From Loripinus fragilis (lineage: Eukaryota > Mollusca > Bivalvia > Lucinida > Lucinidae): a DNA stretch of 64,000 nucleotides. The position numbers and the translations under genes were made by a program. The stretch is from contig OZ026517.1 of assembly GCA_964019695.1 (NCBI GenBank), positions 79,215,252 through 79,279,251 of the forward strand. The letters run 5' to 3'. Below, in pieces: positions 44,981 to 58,125 of this stretch (within the stretch, counting starts at the first letter, position 1; each line of letters opens with the position of its first letter). Below the pieces are notes generated by a model, which did not search any database, had not been told where the DNA came from, and saw only the letters and a program-made list of their open reading frames with translations.

Positions 44981-47385
44981 CAGCCAAAACGAGTTAAGTT
45001 CACCAATTGCAGCCAATTTTTGTCCCACATTTTTTTTGGCTTAGATTTTCATTATTATGTTATTTTTTTTACTTATTGGTATAGGTCAATTAGATAATGA
45101 TGTCTAAAAAAGTGCTCCTCCAAACATTTCAATTCATTCAGCATCACAAAGAGCACCACTGAATTTGAATGTGAACTACGTTACTGTGATAAAGTATACT
45201 TGTACATACCGAATTTCTAACAAGACTGAAATATTTAAGAGCTTTAATAGTATGCACTTCTACTTGGACCTCTTGTTGATCAAATAAGCCTATTATTTAG
45301 AATCTTTATCATGTTTTTGCTTCTCAGCATGGTGTAAGCAGGTTTGTTATGAATTGACAGTGGAATTCAGCTGTAGTTCTATGAGTACAATTATTGTTTT
45401 AATTGTATCCATCAAATTTGAAGAGTTGTCCAGAAAAAAAAAATATTGGTTTTGAAACAGTAGATAAAGAATATTAAAAATTACATTTTTCTAAGGTGTT
45501 GGAAAGAATAAATCGTATTCTTGTATAACGAACATTGTGCCAATAGGTCGGTAACGTAATTCACATACCTTACACGCTGGTCTTATTTCCTGTATAAAAA
45601 CATATATTTTCTGCAAAATATCAGGTTCTAGTGTGTTGCTTAACACTTTTTACAGCATCCTTTCACATTGGAAGTAAGCTGTTGCATATAGTTTCATTAA
45701 TCGTATTGGAATATAACACTTGAAAATATGATTATAGAATAATGATTTTAAATATTCCATATATTTGAAAACTTGTTGTGGCTCACTACAAAGTAAGACA
45801 ATGCAGAATAAATAATCTAACTGCCTTTATATGTACATATATTACAAAAAAGCTAAGTTTGCATTATTCACAAAGATACGCCCTTCTCAGAAAAAATGGC
45901 TAAACGTTCGTGGTAACGTAATTCACAAAGCTAATTTGCTCACTTCAATTTTAGATAAGAAGTTATACATTCAGGTTAACTATTTTATCTATCATATAAA
46001 CCTTAAAAGTTATCGACATAGTAAGTCATGAGAACATTTGGGGTCACTGTGATCACATGGAATGGACCAGGATGCAAAAGCGAGAGTGCCAATTTCAAAG
46101 CATACACATAAATTCACCAATAAACCTCCAATGGTAGCCGCAACGAGAAAAAAATGGTTTTAAAAAGAGAAAATAACAATTGAACAACAAGTCAGAAACT
46201 TATAATCACCGTCGATTTGTTGCCTTTGGCCCTTTGATTGGACTAATCTGGTTTTTTGAAGAATGTGAATTACGTTACCTACTTGTGAATTACGTTACCT
46301 ATGTTTAATCCAGCTCATTTCAAAAACCAGACGAACAATCCCTTAGATATTTACACTATTCAATTTTGTTTTTCAAACAGATTACTTTGCATATGGTGTG
46401 TTGATATATTGAGTATCTTTGTAAGTTACATGAAAAGGGGAGTTGATGTACCCAAATCATATAGGTAAATTCTTGTTAAAATAAAATTACAACTGCAATA
46501 TGGTTTAAATTAATCTTTATTAACTGGGACAGGTTTGCTTTGCTTAAAAACAAACATTTTTTCAGCTAGTGTATGCATTTAGAGAGGTATTTGGATTTTA
46601 GTAAAATTGTAGTAACGTAATTCACAGTAACGTAATTCACAAATTTATGTTTCCACTTATTTTTTTCTGTGCAAACAACTTCTTGTAAAGTTCTTGTATG
46701 GTTTGTTATATAGTTAGGTTATAGTTCTTACATTGGCTTCAATTAAAATATTTGTACCTCTTCTTATAAAAATAATACACATAGGGTAACGTAATTCAGA
46801 AAACTGCAGATTTTTTAGACAACCTCAGATATCTTTTCACCTGCGAAAGATAAAAAATTGTTTCCCCAAATTCGTTTCTTTTGTCCATGCACATAATAAC
46901 CCTCTTGACATAGAGATGTTTGATGTGAGCTTATGATGCATGGTGTGTAAATTGTGAGATGGTTAAATTGGTAACGTAATTCACATTAGATTATGGGACA
47001 TTAATCATCAATGCAACAAAAAAAAATGTTTTTCACTTTTCAATCAAATGAGGCACATCAAACGAACGGTATATATGTGTGTTAATAAAATAAAGTTGAA
47101 ACTGCTCATAAAAACAACCATTTGAGCATAATACATTCTTAGAACTACATACCATCACGATGGGACAGCTTTTTTTTTTGCCATTTTGGGGGCACTTGCT
47201 GTTGATAAGCGTCGTAAGGAATGACTATTGACCATTTCCATTGCTTTTCTTTTGCTTGATTGTCAAGACATAAGCCTAAACTAAACTTGAAAACCTTAAA
47301 GCGTTAGAAAATACACTGTTTACATGCTAAAATGGGGATGGGACACAAAAATGACCGAATTGGTGAACTTAACTTGTTTTGGCTG
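44981..47385. mobile_element. 2.4-kb TIR element with a regularly repeated 14-bp motif
   Basis: The termini CAGCCAAAACGAGTTAAGTT and the complement of AACTTAACTTGTTTTGGCTG pair over about 50 bp including GTTCACCAATT. Inside, GTAACGTAATTCAC or its complement occurs nine times (45171, 45551, 45913, 46265, 46285, 46612, 46627, 46786, 46971), mostly at steps of 347-380 bp. No transposase frame. The CAG start and flanking TTA-like bases do not settle the superfamily. Confidence 0.75.
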
Positions 47386-47904
47386 CTTAAGCGGTTTTGC
47401 ACAAAACGGCGTACATGTTTAGTCATTACCAATTATTATTTGTATACTAGCATTGTATTGTATATTTTCTTTATGTGTTTGTTCTATGTAGTATACAAAT
47501 AAAATATGTATAAACCAAATTATTTTAACACCCTAACACGCAGGCTGACATCAGTGACGCCTTTATAAATAAATAGTATCTGTAAAAGTAAGTAACGGTG
47601 CAAAGATCAGGAATCGATACAATCAAGTACCACACCTGACCCAGTATACCAATGGGAAAGTGACAAACTCACAATTAGACACCACAAACGAGAGCCAAGA
47701 GGTCAGCCCTTTCCCAGCAAGTGACCACAAAACACATATAAACAGACGCGCACAAAGACATAGCAAACACAAAAAAGAACAAAAACATAAAAAGATCCAC
47801 AAAAGAAGTACCGCCTTGGAACAGTCAGTAAAATATTTTACTGGTTTAACGGCGCCAACCTTGATTAAGATGTGGATCAAGACACATAGATATTTGGTTT
47901 GCAT

Positions 47905-48000
47905 GAAACAACCATTGGCTCGGTGGTAGAGTGCTCAACTTGAGATAGAAGAATCACTTGCTTGAGTCTCGCTAGAGGCACAGTGTTGTGTCTTTGTCCT
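47905..48000 (+). mobile_element. tRNA-derived SINE head
   Basis: TTGGCTCGGTGGTAGAGTGC (A box), GCTTGAGTCTCGC (B box), then GTTGTGTCTTTGTCCTTG, the start of the SINE core. The tail is lost. Confidence 0.6.
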
Positions 48001-48636
48001 TGTTTTTATTGTTTTTATTGATTACAAACTGTTAATGTTATGTCAAATAAACAATATGTTATGTTGTGTTTTTATATCAGTTGACAATGCTTGTCGAGCG
48101 TCGCCATTCGACAAGCCCTATGGGTGAAACTAGGGAGCACTTTGTATTACAAGTTTTTGCTTTTCCAAAAGGCTTGCCATCTTTAAGCCTTTATTTTATT
48201 GAAGAGTATTATAAACATTTGATCAATGGTCTGGACACTCACTGAGCACACAACTGTTTGTCTCTTTCCACCAGATGGGATGTACATACCTTGGGGAGGG
48301 GAATACTAGTCTGAGGCATAACTTAGCTTCCACTGGAGTATTTGTTGTTTATTGTGTTTTGTTTTAACAACCATTTGTCATATGTCTTAGTCCTTTAGAG
48401 CATAGTCATTATTTCTAATACACCATAGTCAATTTACCAGGATATAAGTCCATTTCTTTCAGCATTATTATTTACTGGTAAAAGGCCTTCTTCAAATCAG
48501 CAGAAGCTAGGGAACGAGAGAATGACTGTAGAAATATTTTCCTTGATTATCCTTTGCAGTCAGACACACTATGGACTAGACTAGCCATACTTCACCACGA
48601 AAATGAGGGTCATTCTTATACTAGACAATGAGGTGA

Positions 48637-48638
<2 letters not shown>

Positions 48639-48673
<35 letters not shown>
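48639..48673. repeat. (AT)n microsatellite
   Basis: About 17 AT units. Confidence 0.95.
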
Positions 48674-48681
<8 letters not shown>

Positions 48682-48972
48682 GCCATGGTTTTTTGGATCT
48701 TCGTCACCAAACCGGTATCTTGGAACTACCACTTCTGGGCCCCGTAGAAAAGTTTGGACTTCATTATTTTTCATCTCACATGCCATAGGTAATAAATATA
48801 GAAAGAAAAAAAAAATAAACATATATATATATAAAATTATCGTGGACATTGTCGTTCCCATACTTGCTAGGAAATATATTGGAACATATATGTTCCAGTG
48901 CCCCAGTCTATTTGGTACTCTGGTATTTTGGAACTTCTGTGTTCCACGAGACATATTTACCGAGTGATATAT

Positions 48973-49750
48973 AGGAACACAATGGTTCCAATATTAGTTT
49001 AAAGTCGGTAGCTTGGTATACAGGAACATTTGCGTCTCACGAGATATATGTATATATGGGCCGTTTTATGAGAAAAGGTCCCTTATCGCATTTCCGATAA
49101 GTGTAGATCCAGATCAGCCTGCACATACAAATGATCAGTTTTTGGTCTTAAATGTTTTCTGATTTGTTAAACAAGCATTGACGATGCTTCTAGCGAACAG
49201 TGTAAATCAGATTTATCAGACTGCGCGGATGCGCAGGCTGATCTGGGACTACACTGGTCGAAAATGCGATAAGGGCCCTTTTTTTTATAAACTGGCGCAT
49301 ATATAAATATATTTTAAGATATACAGGAACACAATGGTTCCAATATTCTGTTAAAAGTCGGTAGCTTGGTGTCTGGGAACATTTGCGTCTCACGAGATAT
49401 ATGTATATATGGGCCGTTTTATGAGAAAAAGTCCCTTATCGCATTTCTGATAAGTGTAGATCCAGATCAGCCTGCACATACAAATGATCAGTTTTTGGTC
49501 TTAAATGTTTTCTGATTTGTTAAACAAGCATTGACGATGCTTCAAGCGAACAGTGTAAATCAGATTTATCAGACTGCGCGGATGCGCAGGCTGATCTGGG
49601 ACTACACTGGTCGAAAATGCGATAAGGGCCCTTTTTTTATAAACTGGCGCATATATAAATATATTTTAAGATATACAGGAACACAATGGTTCCAATATTC
49701 TGTTAAAAGTCGGTAGCTTGGTGTCTGGGAACATCTGCGTCTCACGAGAG
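48973..49750 (+). repeat. 352-bp tandem duplication
   Basis: Unit starts AGGAACACAATGGTTCC at 48973, 49325 and 49677, exactly 352 bp apart. There are two full units and a partial third. The units are nearly identical, indicating a recent event. Each unit contains a palindrome (CAGATTTATCAGACTGCGCG and CGCAGGCTGATCTGGG). Confidence 0.93.
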
Positions 49751-51309
49751 ATATATAATTATATAAAGATATTTAATCAATTGTTCCTATACCCACTTAT
49801 ATTTGGTACTCTCGTATGTGGGAATTTTTATGTTCCCAGAGACAAATTAATACAGAAATATGTATACATTGTACATGTTATTATACTTTTTTGTACAGTA
49901 AGTTTGGTGTCAAGACATTTTGATATGGATCTAGCTAAAACGTGGTCTCGATAAGCGTAGATTGAAAATACCCCTTTGAATGTAAAATAAATCAGACTAC
50001 AGGGAGCTGTTTAAGAATGGATGCTAATGTGTGGCCTTTGACATAAAATCATGACCTTGATCTTGAACTGACATGACTAGATGTTACCTTTTTTGCACTT
50101 TCTCCATACGACGATCATTTCTGCACAAAATTAAAGATTAAATAGTCTGCTACCGAGTAAGTTAGAATTATGGTTATTGTGCATTCACTCTCTCCTCATC
50201 ACTCTTCATCTATCGGCTGTTTCATGGTGCTACTACAAATAGTTTTCTAGTTATTGCGAGAGCTAAGTTAGAGGCTGACAAATTCGAATTTAAAGTGAGG
50301 ATATTTCTGCTTAAAAATTTGCTAGAGTAAGGGTTTTGTAATGCATAATCTAGTAATGGTCCTTCACCTGTAAACTTTCATGAGGCTACTGCAGGATCCG
50401 GATTCTTCAAATTCTAAATTAAAAGGGAGATCATTCTCTGTTCTCATTTACTGTTCTTGTTTGTGCATTATCTCCTCATCACCCTTCATGTGTCTGTGAA
50501 GTTTCATGAAGCTACTACAAATAGATTCTGAGTTAAAGGGGAGATAATTGTACTACTAGTTAGAGTTATGGGTTCTTATATGTGCACATTCCATCTACCG
50601 GTGAAGTGTCATGAATCGACTATCTACATCACAGACCCAGAAACGGACAAAGGGCAAACCTATAGTGCCCAATGAGAGCAGATATCGTGGGGTTATCGCA
50701 ATAAAAAAGGTACAAAGTGCCTTTATAGAATAAAGGCAGTTGGTACCTTCTTTCTTTATCCCATCGATATACTAATCTGTTCAATAGTTTTGTGACATAA
50801 ACACGCCTGTCCAAGCCCAACTTGCACCTAGGGTCGTCACAACTGCTGTCTACAGTTTCGTGATGGTAAGCAGATTAATGTTTCGTCCTTCAACTACCAT
50901 TTGATACTTTCCATACAAAACTAGACAAGATCAGTAAGAAATTCATGTTGAATAGACTTATGGAACATGGAAAATAATCACAACAGCTCTCTATGGGAAC
51001 GACTTTTGTAACTTTCTGTAATTCAAATATATAGCGGCTTAGTATATCACAACAACAATTGTTTTGATTAATTCATTTATTTTCAAAGTCAATGTCAAAT
51101 TCAAACAAGCATAAGAAAAGTGAAATGTACTTCTTCCGGCAAATATGTTGAAAACAAACTTTTTTAAGGTATTTTCACAATATTTTTGTTATCATGTACC
51201 ACACAATTGAAGTGAGTAGCATCAAAGATAATATCTTTTGCAAACCGCGTGGAATAAGATTAGTCCATGCATGCATCTGCACACTCTGATAGGATTCTAC
51301 AATGTAAAC
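49751..51309. other. Gene-free interval
   Basis: Low-copy-looking DNA with a weak foldback at 50660-50800 centred on CTTTATAGAATAAAG. The 63-codon minus-strand frame there is a product of the foldback. Confidence 0.4.
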
Positions 51310-52490
51310 AAGAGGCCCAAATAGCCCCGAGACCGCTCTGCTGAAATTGTTGCAGGTTAAGGGAAAATAACTCTCCTCATACTTATGCAATGCAAAACAA
51401 AATCCAATGTGATCGAGCCTTTATGGCTTAACATGTTTTCTCCAGGTTTGGTTAAGAATTTGCTCTGGAAATGTTGCTTTTACAGGGTTAACAAGTCAAA
51501 AACTTGAAATTTTAGTTTAAGGGAAAAATAACAGTGGTCATACAAAGCCGATGCAATTCATAATCAAACTTCATGCAGACCTTATGGACATACAAATGTT
51601 ATCAAAAGTTCGGTTAGGATTGCTCGGAAAATGAGGGTTCTAGGGTGTGAACAAGTCGAAACCGAGCATTTTATTTCAGTTAAAAAAGGGCAATAAGTGT
51701 CATCATAAAGGTTTAATCAACATCATGATGGTGTTCACATGATTGTCTCATTGAAACAATTCACATGACTACCCACAACATAGGATTTGGAAAGAAAAAT
51801 AAGGAAGTTAGCGTCAGAAACACAGGTCTTATCTGGAGCTCTTAAAAGTTTGTGGATCCTCATTAGGCCCCTGATCGAGATGAGCCAATGGAAATCAGTA
51901 TCTAAAAAGAGCACCACCAAAGAATAGTTCTTTTCACAGATCTTTGAAATTTTTCGCATGGTAATTCTATGTAAAACGGTGTGCATCCTCATTAGGCCCC
52001 TGATTGAGATGAGTTGATAAAAAACACTATTCTGAGAGGGCATCACCCAAAGATCCTTTACATCAAATTTCATTGAAAGCGAACCAGTAGCTTGATTTTT
52101 TCCCATTGTTACTCTATGTAAAATAGTGTGGATCATCATCAGTCCTCTGATCGAGATGAGCCAATTAAAAAAAAAAACAGTGTTCTATAGGGCACCATCC
52201 AAGAATCATCCACATCAAATTTCATTCAAATCAGACCAGCAGCTTCAGAGAAGAAGATTTTTGAATATTTTTCCATAGTAACTCTATGGGAAACAGTACG
52301 GATCCTCATAAGGCCCCTACTTGAGATGGATCAATAAAAACAGTTTCTAAAAGGGCACAACCCAAGGATTATTTACTATTGGTTTTTTAGTTATTGAGAA
52401 GATCTTTGAAAATGTTGACCGACGACAACGGACATATTGCTAACACCATAACTCTGCTGAAGATTCAGCAGAGCTAACAATCATTAACAT
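51310..52490 (+). repeat. Bivalve-type dispersed repeat (AACAAGAGGCC family)
   Basis: Starts AACAAGAGGCCCAAATAGCC with CTCTGCTGAA and ends GACGACAACGGACATATTGC followed by GATTCAGCAGAGCTAAC. Inside are repeated phrases such as TGGATCCTCATTAGGCCCCT at about 100-180-bp steps. Related heads are at 54908, 61168 and about 63755. Confidence 0.65.
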
Positions 52491-52718
52491 TTTAAGTGAC
52501 TGCAGAAAAAACCGTGTAGACCCTAAGCAGATTGAGCAGATAAACAGGCTAATCTGTGTTTAGGCTGGTGCAAATGCTGCAAGAGCTAATTATGTTTGGA
52601 ATGACTCATATAAACCAAAAATTTAAGCATTTTCAATTGTTACTGAAGGTTAGGGCACCCCTAGATATAAAGAGTGGTCCGAAATTTTAAAACATTCATA
52701 ATTTAAAAAGTACTAGTC

Positions 52719-52810
52719 TCACATATCGAGGGTTGAGTGTGAAACTAGTGTAACTATATTGAAAGAATGAATTAGTTACACTAGTTTCGCACTCAACCCT
52801 CGATATATGA
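52719..52810. repeat. Foldback with ~38-bp arms
   Basis: ATCGAGGGTTGAGTGTGAAA continuing CTAGTGTAACTA faces TAGTTACACTAGTTTCGCAC continuing TCAACCCTCGAT across 15 bp. Confidence 0.88.
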
Positions 52811-53159
52811 AAGTATAAACTTTCTGAAAGGTCTCTTCCAGTACTATCCACTTAAATCAACAGAAATGCAGTTACAGGTATTAGTATAATTTTATAAAAA
52901 TGGAATTATTTTTCATTTCACCAGTCATGGCCATTTTTTTAAATAAGCTGGACAAGTTGCATAGCCCCCTTCTCCTATTACTGTTTGTGTGTTTATTCTT
53001 TAGAGTATGCAGAAGGAACTGCATCCAAGATATTTGAAAAAAGAGTCTAGTTTTAATTTTATGACCAGTTTGGTCTGAAAAGTAAACCATATGCCCTCCC
53101 GATGCAGAAAAGGTGCTAAAAATCACTTAAAAGATAGTTTATTAAAAATCTGAGGTCTG

Positions 53160-53860
53160 ATTGACTGATCTGGGTTTAACGTACCACCAACACATTATAT
53201 GTTAAATGGGGACTGACAGGAAAGAACATTTTAATTCATCAATCACCTCTCATTAACACCGAAATAAAAATATGAGAAATGAAACTAAAACCTTCCCACC
53301 TGCCGAAATATGGTTGCTAGAATTATTGTTCTTGTACAGGACACTGCACTTCCTCTCACTGCCTTCTAACTATATTTCAAGTTTCATTAAAATCTCTTGA
53401 TAGTTTTTGAATTATGGTCTGTACAAATAGAATTCAACGGTTTCTGTGAAAATAAAGTGAAAAGGGGAATAACTTCAAAAATTTGCAAATCTCAACATGC
53501 TGGTAATATGCGCATCTCCTCTTGGTAGTAAAGCTTCTCATAAAGTTTCATGCAATTCTAAGCTGTGGTTGTTGAGAAACAGCAGGGACAAGAATTGCTG
53601 TTTTAATACACAATGTACAAGAAAATTCAAGGGCCGTAACTTCTAGGTAAATTTGCTAATCTCAACACACTAGAAATATGCACATCTCCTCTTGGTAGTG
53701 AAGCTTCCCATAAAGTTTGGTGTAATTCCAAGCAGTGGTTGCTGAGGAATAGCAAGGACAAGAATTACGGAACAGAATAACAGACGGATGAATGGACAAA
53801 GCGTTGATTATATGCTTCCTCGGAATAAAAATTGAGGAGCATAACAAAAAAATCATTCTA
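53160..53860 (+). repeat. Dispersed repeats and a ~170-bp tandem pair
   Basis: GGGTTTAACGTACCACCAAC (53165-53240) recurs at 58630-58720 and inverted at about 59370-59450. The phrase ATCTCCTCTTGGTAGT.AAGCTTC occurs at 53512 and 53684 and, diverged, at 62041. No gene. Confidence 0.65.
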
Positions 53861-54236
53861 TTACTGATAAAACGATACTGACAGCTCCAAATGCATTTCT
53901 GCTGCTGTAAATAGATAGCTCTTGAAAATATCTTTCAGGAAATGTACACTTTTACATATGTAAGACTTATGCATTTCTGAAGTTATGATTACCAACATTT
54001 CATGAAGAGCCCTTGACATTCTGGTGTACGCAATACCAAAAATAACCCATTTCCGAATTAATGTCAAGAAACAAAAGGTTCAGGGCACCAAATTCCATCT
54101 GGACCTAATGCAGTCATCACAGGTTTTACCTGTTTTTTACTTGAGACTTGAGCTAAAATCATTGCAGCTTAGTTCTTGTGCACTTGTATGTACAATGTAG
54201 TCTACAGAAGTTGTAACAAGACATTTTACCACTGTG

Positions 54237-54751
54237 TTAAAGAGGCCTTCCCCTAATATAATGTTGGTTTTACATCAAGTTAGATTATTGAATAGTTGGA
54301 TGAGATATATAATATTAGCTGAGATTTTAATAGACACATAGCTGTATTCCCCTCGAATGAATTATTATGTATGAATTTGTTTGTCGCATAACCTAATTTG
54401 CATATTTGATTGCTTTCTTTATTTCATTTATAATAATTCATTTTGGGCATTTAAATGCTTGTAGATGGCCATTTTATGTTCTATTCGTAAAACGATATGA
54501 TTTTCAGACGCTTTTAATAAATGTTAACAGTGTATGTGTGTAAATATTTGATATTTTGATGGTTAATAATTGCTGAATTTGTCTGGTTAGACAATAGGTA
54601 TTACCAATTGAAAAATCATATATAATAATTCATTCATATGAAATACAGCTATGTGTCTATTAAAGTTGCTTATTATATCATATATCACAACCAAATATTA
54701 AATAATCTAACTTTTTTGATTCAACATTATATTCGGAGCAGGCCCCTTTAA
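54237..54751. mobile_element. 515-bp TTAA-flanked TIR element
   Basis: TTAAAGAGGCCTTCCCCTAA at the left versus the complement of the right end GGAGCAGGCCCCTTTAA. The arms pair over about 110 bp including TTTAATAGACACATAGCTGT. No coding capacity. Confidence 0.82.
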
Positions 54752-54907
54752 AACACACTCGTTTTTAATATTTTGGTAAGAGATGTTAACACAGAAAATA
54801 GCACTACACTGTGTCAATATGTTTTTAAGCAAGGAATCTTGCCGAAATATTGAAAACGAGTGTTTGTAACAATAGTGTATTATATTTACTCCCTTTGGAA
54901 TAACAAC

Positions 54908-56530
54908 AAGAGGCCAAAGTTGGCCTGATATCCCTCAGCTGATTAAGACTTGTTCAAATCGATTCAGTTGTTATTAATAGACGCAGGGGGAGGAAACTGC
55001 AGTCTCTAAACCAAAACACTTTAGATGTTTTGTTAGTTTTTCTTGACTTTCTCTGTTTATTTGATACAAATGAATATCACCATAAAATGCTAAAATACAT
55101 ATAAATTTAGCCTGCATAGGCAAAATTACATTTTCCATCCCTATAAAAGCGCCACAGGTCGCCCCGTTTTTCAAAACGGGGCAACCTATGGCGCTTTTAT
55201 GTGAATAGAAAATATAATTTTGCAAATGCAGGCTGAATCTGCATGTAATTTAGCATTTTATGATGATATTCATTTGATTAAAGTAAACAGAGAACGGCAA
55301 GAAGAACGAACAAAATTACTAAAGTGTTTTGGTTTAGAGACTGCAGTTTCCTCCCCCTGAGACCTACATGTTACAATTCATAACAGGGAAAACAAACAGG
55401 TAACCCCGAGGTGGGGGCAACTTTTAACCAAGGGGCCCTATCTATACATACTTGGTAGAGGTAAATGCATACAAAATATCCAAGTTATGAAACTTGCAGT
55501 CTAGGAGGAAAAGATTTTCAAAGATTTCCCTTCATATGTTAGTCTATGTAAAACAAGTGACAAAAGGGCAGGGAAAATATTGACCCCAGGGTCATGATTT
55601 GAACAAATTTGGTACAGGACCACCAGATAATATTACATATCAAATATCTAAGCTCTGGGCCTTGCGATTTAGGAGAAAACAGAATTGCTAAGATTTTTCT
55701 CTATATAAATCTATGTAAAACAAGTGACCACAGGGGCATAATTTAATAAAGCTTGGTAGAAGAACACTAGAAAATGCTACACATTAATTATCTAAGCTCT
55801 GAGCCTTTTGGTTCAGGAGAAGATTTTCTATGATTTTCTCAATATAAATCAATGTAAAACAAGTGAACCTTGGAGCAGGGCCAATTTTGACCCCAGGGGC
55901 CTGATTTAAAGCAACTTGTTAGAGAACCACCAGACAATACTAAAAGCCAAATATCTATGCTCTAGCCCTTGTGGTTTTAGAGAAAATAATTTTCAAATAT
56001 TTTCCTTTCGGTTGCCATGGCAGCAAGAGTTTTGGGTTGATCCACTTTTTTTTTAAGCAAATTTTGTAGAGTGATGCAAGGATCATTCCTGGCAAGTTTT
56101 TATCAAACTTGACCCAGTGGTTTCAAAGATGTCATTTTAAGTTATTGTTGACAGGTTTATCAAATTTGCCATGCCCTTGACCCCGGGGCAGGGCATTATA
56201 GTAGGGGATCATTCGAACAAACTCTTTAGTACTACAGTTGCTAATGCTACATGTCACTTAATTCATTTCAGCAGTTTTGGAGAAGAAGATTTTTTTAAGT
56301 ATTTTTTTTTCTATTTTAAGTAACAGTGGCCATTTTGAATTTCCTATTGACCTTATTTGAACAAACTTTAAACTACTTGAGGTCAGGACTGGACATATAA
56401 AATTTGGTTGAAATTGGCCAGCCCTTTTCAGAGATTTTTTTTTTAATCTTCACTGAAGACAGACGACAGAGGGACAACAGATCTCTGGGTATACTCATAG
56501 TTCATGCTGACCTAAAGGTCAGCTGAGCTA
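54908..56530 (+). repeat. Bivalve-type dispersed repeat, split by a foldback
   Basis: Head AACAAGAGGCCAAAGTTGGC with CTCAGCTGATT; tail GACAGACGACAGAGGGACAA then GGTCAGCTGAGC. Inside are several ~130-bp units with TATCTAAGCTCTGRGCCTT. The foldback 54984-55359 is inserted near its start. Confidence 0.65.
54984..55359. mobile_element. 376-bp near-complete palindrome
   Basis: CAGGGGGAGGAAACTGCAGT mirrored by the complement at the right end. The arms run almost to the centre (GCCCCGTTTTTCAAAACGGGGC, about 55163-55184). A single-stranded copy would fold into one long hairpin. Confidence 0.92.
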
Positions 56531-58125
56531 AAACATTGGATTCATTTTTACATTATTTTTCTGTTTCCAAAGCTGTTTTGAAGATTTGACATTTTCTTCT
56601 TGAATTTTTATTTCACAACTTTTTTTTTTTCAAGTGGAGCACCTGTGCTCACCAATAAACATTTCTTTACATTTGGTGTTTGCATGCAAGACAGTTATAC
56701 TGGTTAACACCAATTCTTGGAAGGACAGCACGCTCAACTATTCAAAAAATAGAAGGAAGAATATTAATATCTCGATCCTTCTCTTCAACTCACTTTCTAA
56801 GTCCCAAAACAAGGTGATTAACACTTTCAAAATGCAAATAAGAACTGTAATATTTAGGACAACTGACTATTTCACAGAATCAAACGATGTAAAGCTTGAG
56901 GACATTTAGTTATTTTCAATAGGTCAAACATGGGGACGACTATTTCAAAATACAAAAAAAAAATAGTCCAAAATGGGGGATAAGCATTTCAAAATGCAAA
57001 AATGATATATGCACAATATATTGTTTCCTGAATGTTTGTATGAAATCTGAAGTAAATCAGTCAAGAGATAATGGCATTATGCAAAAATTGCATGTTAAGT
57101 TAACCAAAAGTTCAACAAGGGGAACAACGTGTCCTAAATGTGAGTAAGAACTATGGAACTTGTTGAAACAGATTTTAAGATATATGAAGCTTGCCACAAA
57201 ATTTTAACCAAAAAGTTATGCCAATACCAACACCAGGTTGAGAACAATAGACCTTATTCTTCAAATAGTCCAACTAACAAAGCTGACAGAGGACAGATCA
57301 CTCTACTATCCGATGACTAACAAAGAATAGTACCAAATATACAGTTGTTAACAAAAAATTTAAATTCAGAAAGGGAGATAATTCTGTAAAAATGCAAGGC
57401 ACAGTCGTGCAACATGGCTAAAGTAGTCAAGCATTTCATGAAAAACAACTACTGAAGTTTGACTGTTTTTTCTAGCTCCTTTCCAAAACACATGCAAATA
57501 TGCACTTTTTTCACCATATTTCTAAGACAAAAAGGGGCAATAACTGAGCAAAACTGCTTGACACTGTCCCACTGTTTGAAGATACAGCAAAATACCTACA
57601 GCAGTACTGAAGATATAGAGTTGCACACAAAACTTTAACCAACAGTTTTTAAATCCAAAAAAGAGAATAAACGAGGAAAATTCCTTGACGGTATGACATT
57701 GTCCCTTGAAACAACATACATGTGTGAAGTTTCAACAAAATACCTTCAGTAGTATTTGTGTTACAAAGTTGCACACAAAACTTTAACCAAAGCATTACGG
57801 CAACACTGACATTCTGATGAGTAGAATACCTCTCCTTATACTTCGAATAGTTGAGATAAAAATTATCAATGTTGTTTTTAATGTATCCACTATCATTGAC
57901 AACACTTTCAAAATAAAGACACACTTTCAAAATAAAGAATCTAAAGACCAAGTACAACCTTGTGGTAGATCAAACGAATAAACCAAAACAGAAAAATAAC
58001 TCTATTTCTCTTGAACAAATAGCAAAAAAGAAAAAGAACTCTAAATCACAATCTATTTCTCTTAAACAAACATCAAAATCATTAAAAGGCTGAAGCAGAA
58101 GAGAGGTTGCTCATCTGAGACTTAC
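56531..58125. other. Gene-free, repeat-rich
   Basis: Tandemly related phrases (GTTGCACACAAAACTTTAACC at about 57622 and 57769, GACACTGTCCC-type blocks) mark a dispersed repeat. No exon is seen. Confidence 0.5.

Noticed and set aside
47660..47929. Lys/His-rich frame and its minus-strand shadow
   Set aside because: Low-complexity A-rich DNA next to a SINE; no domain or splice context.
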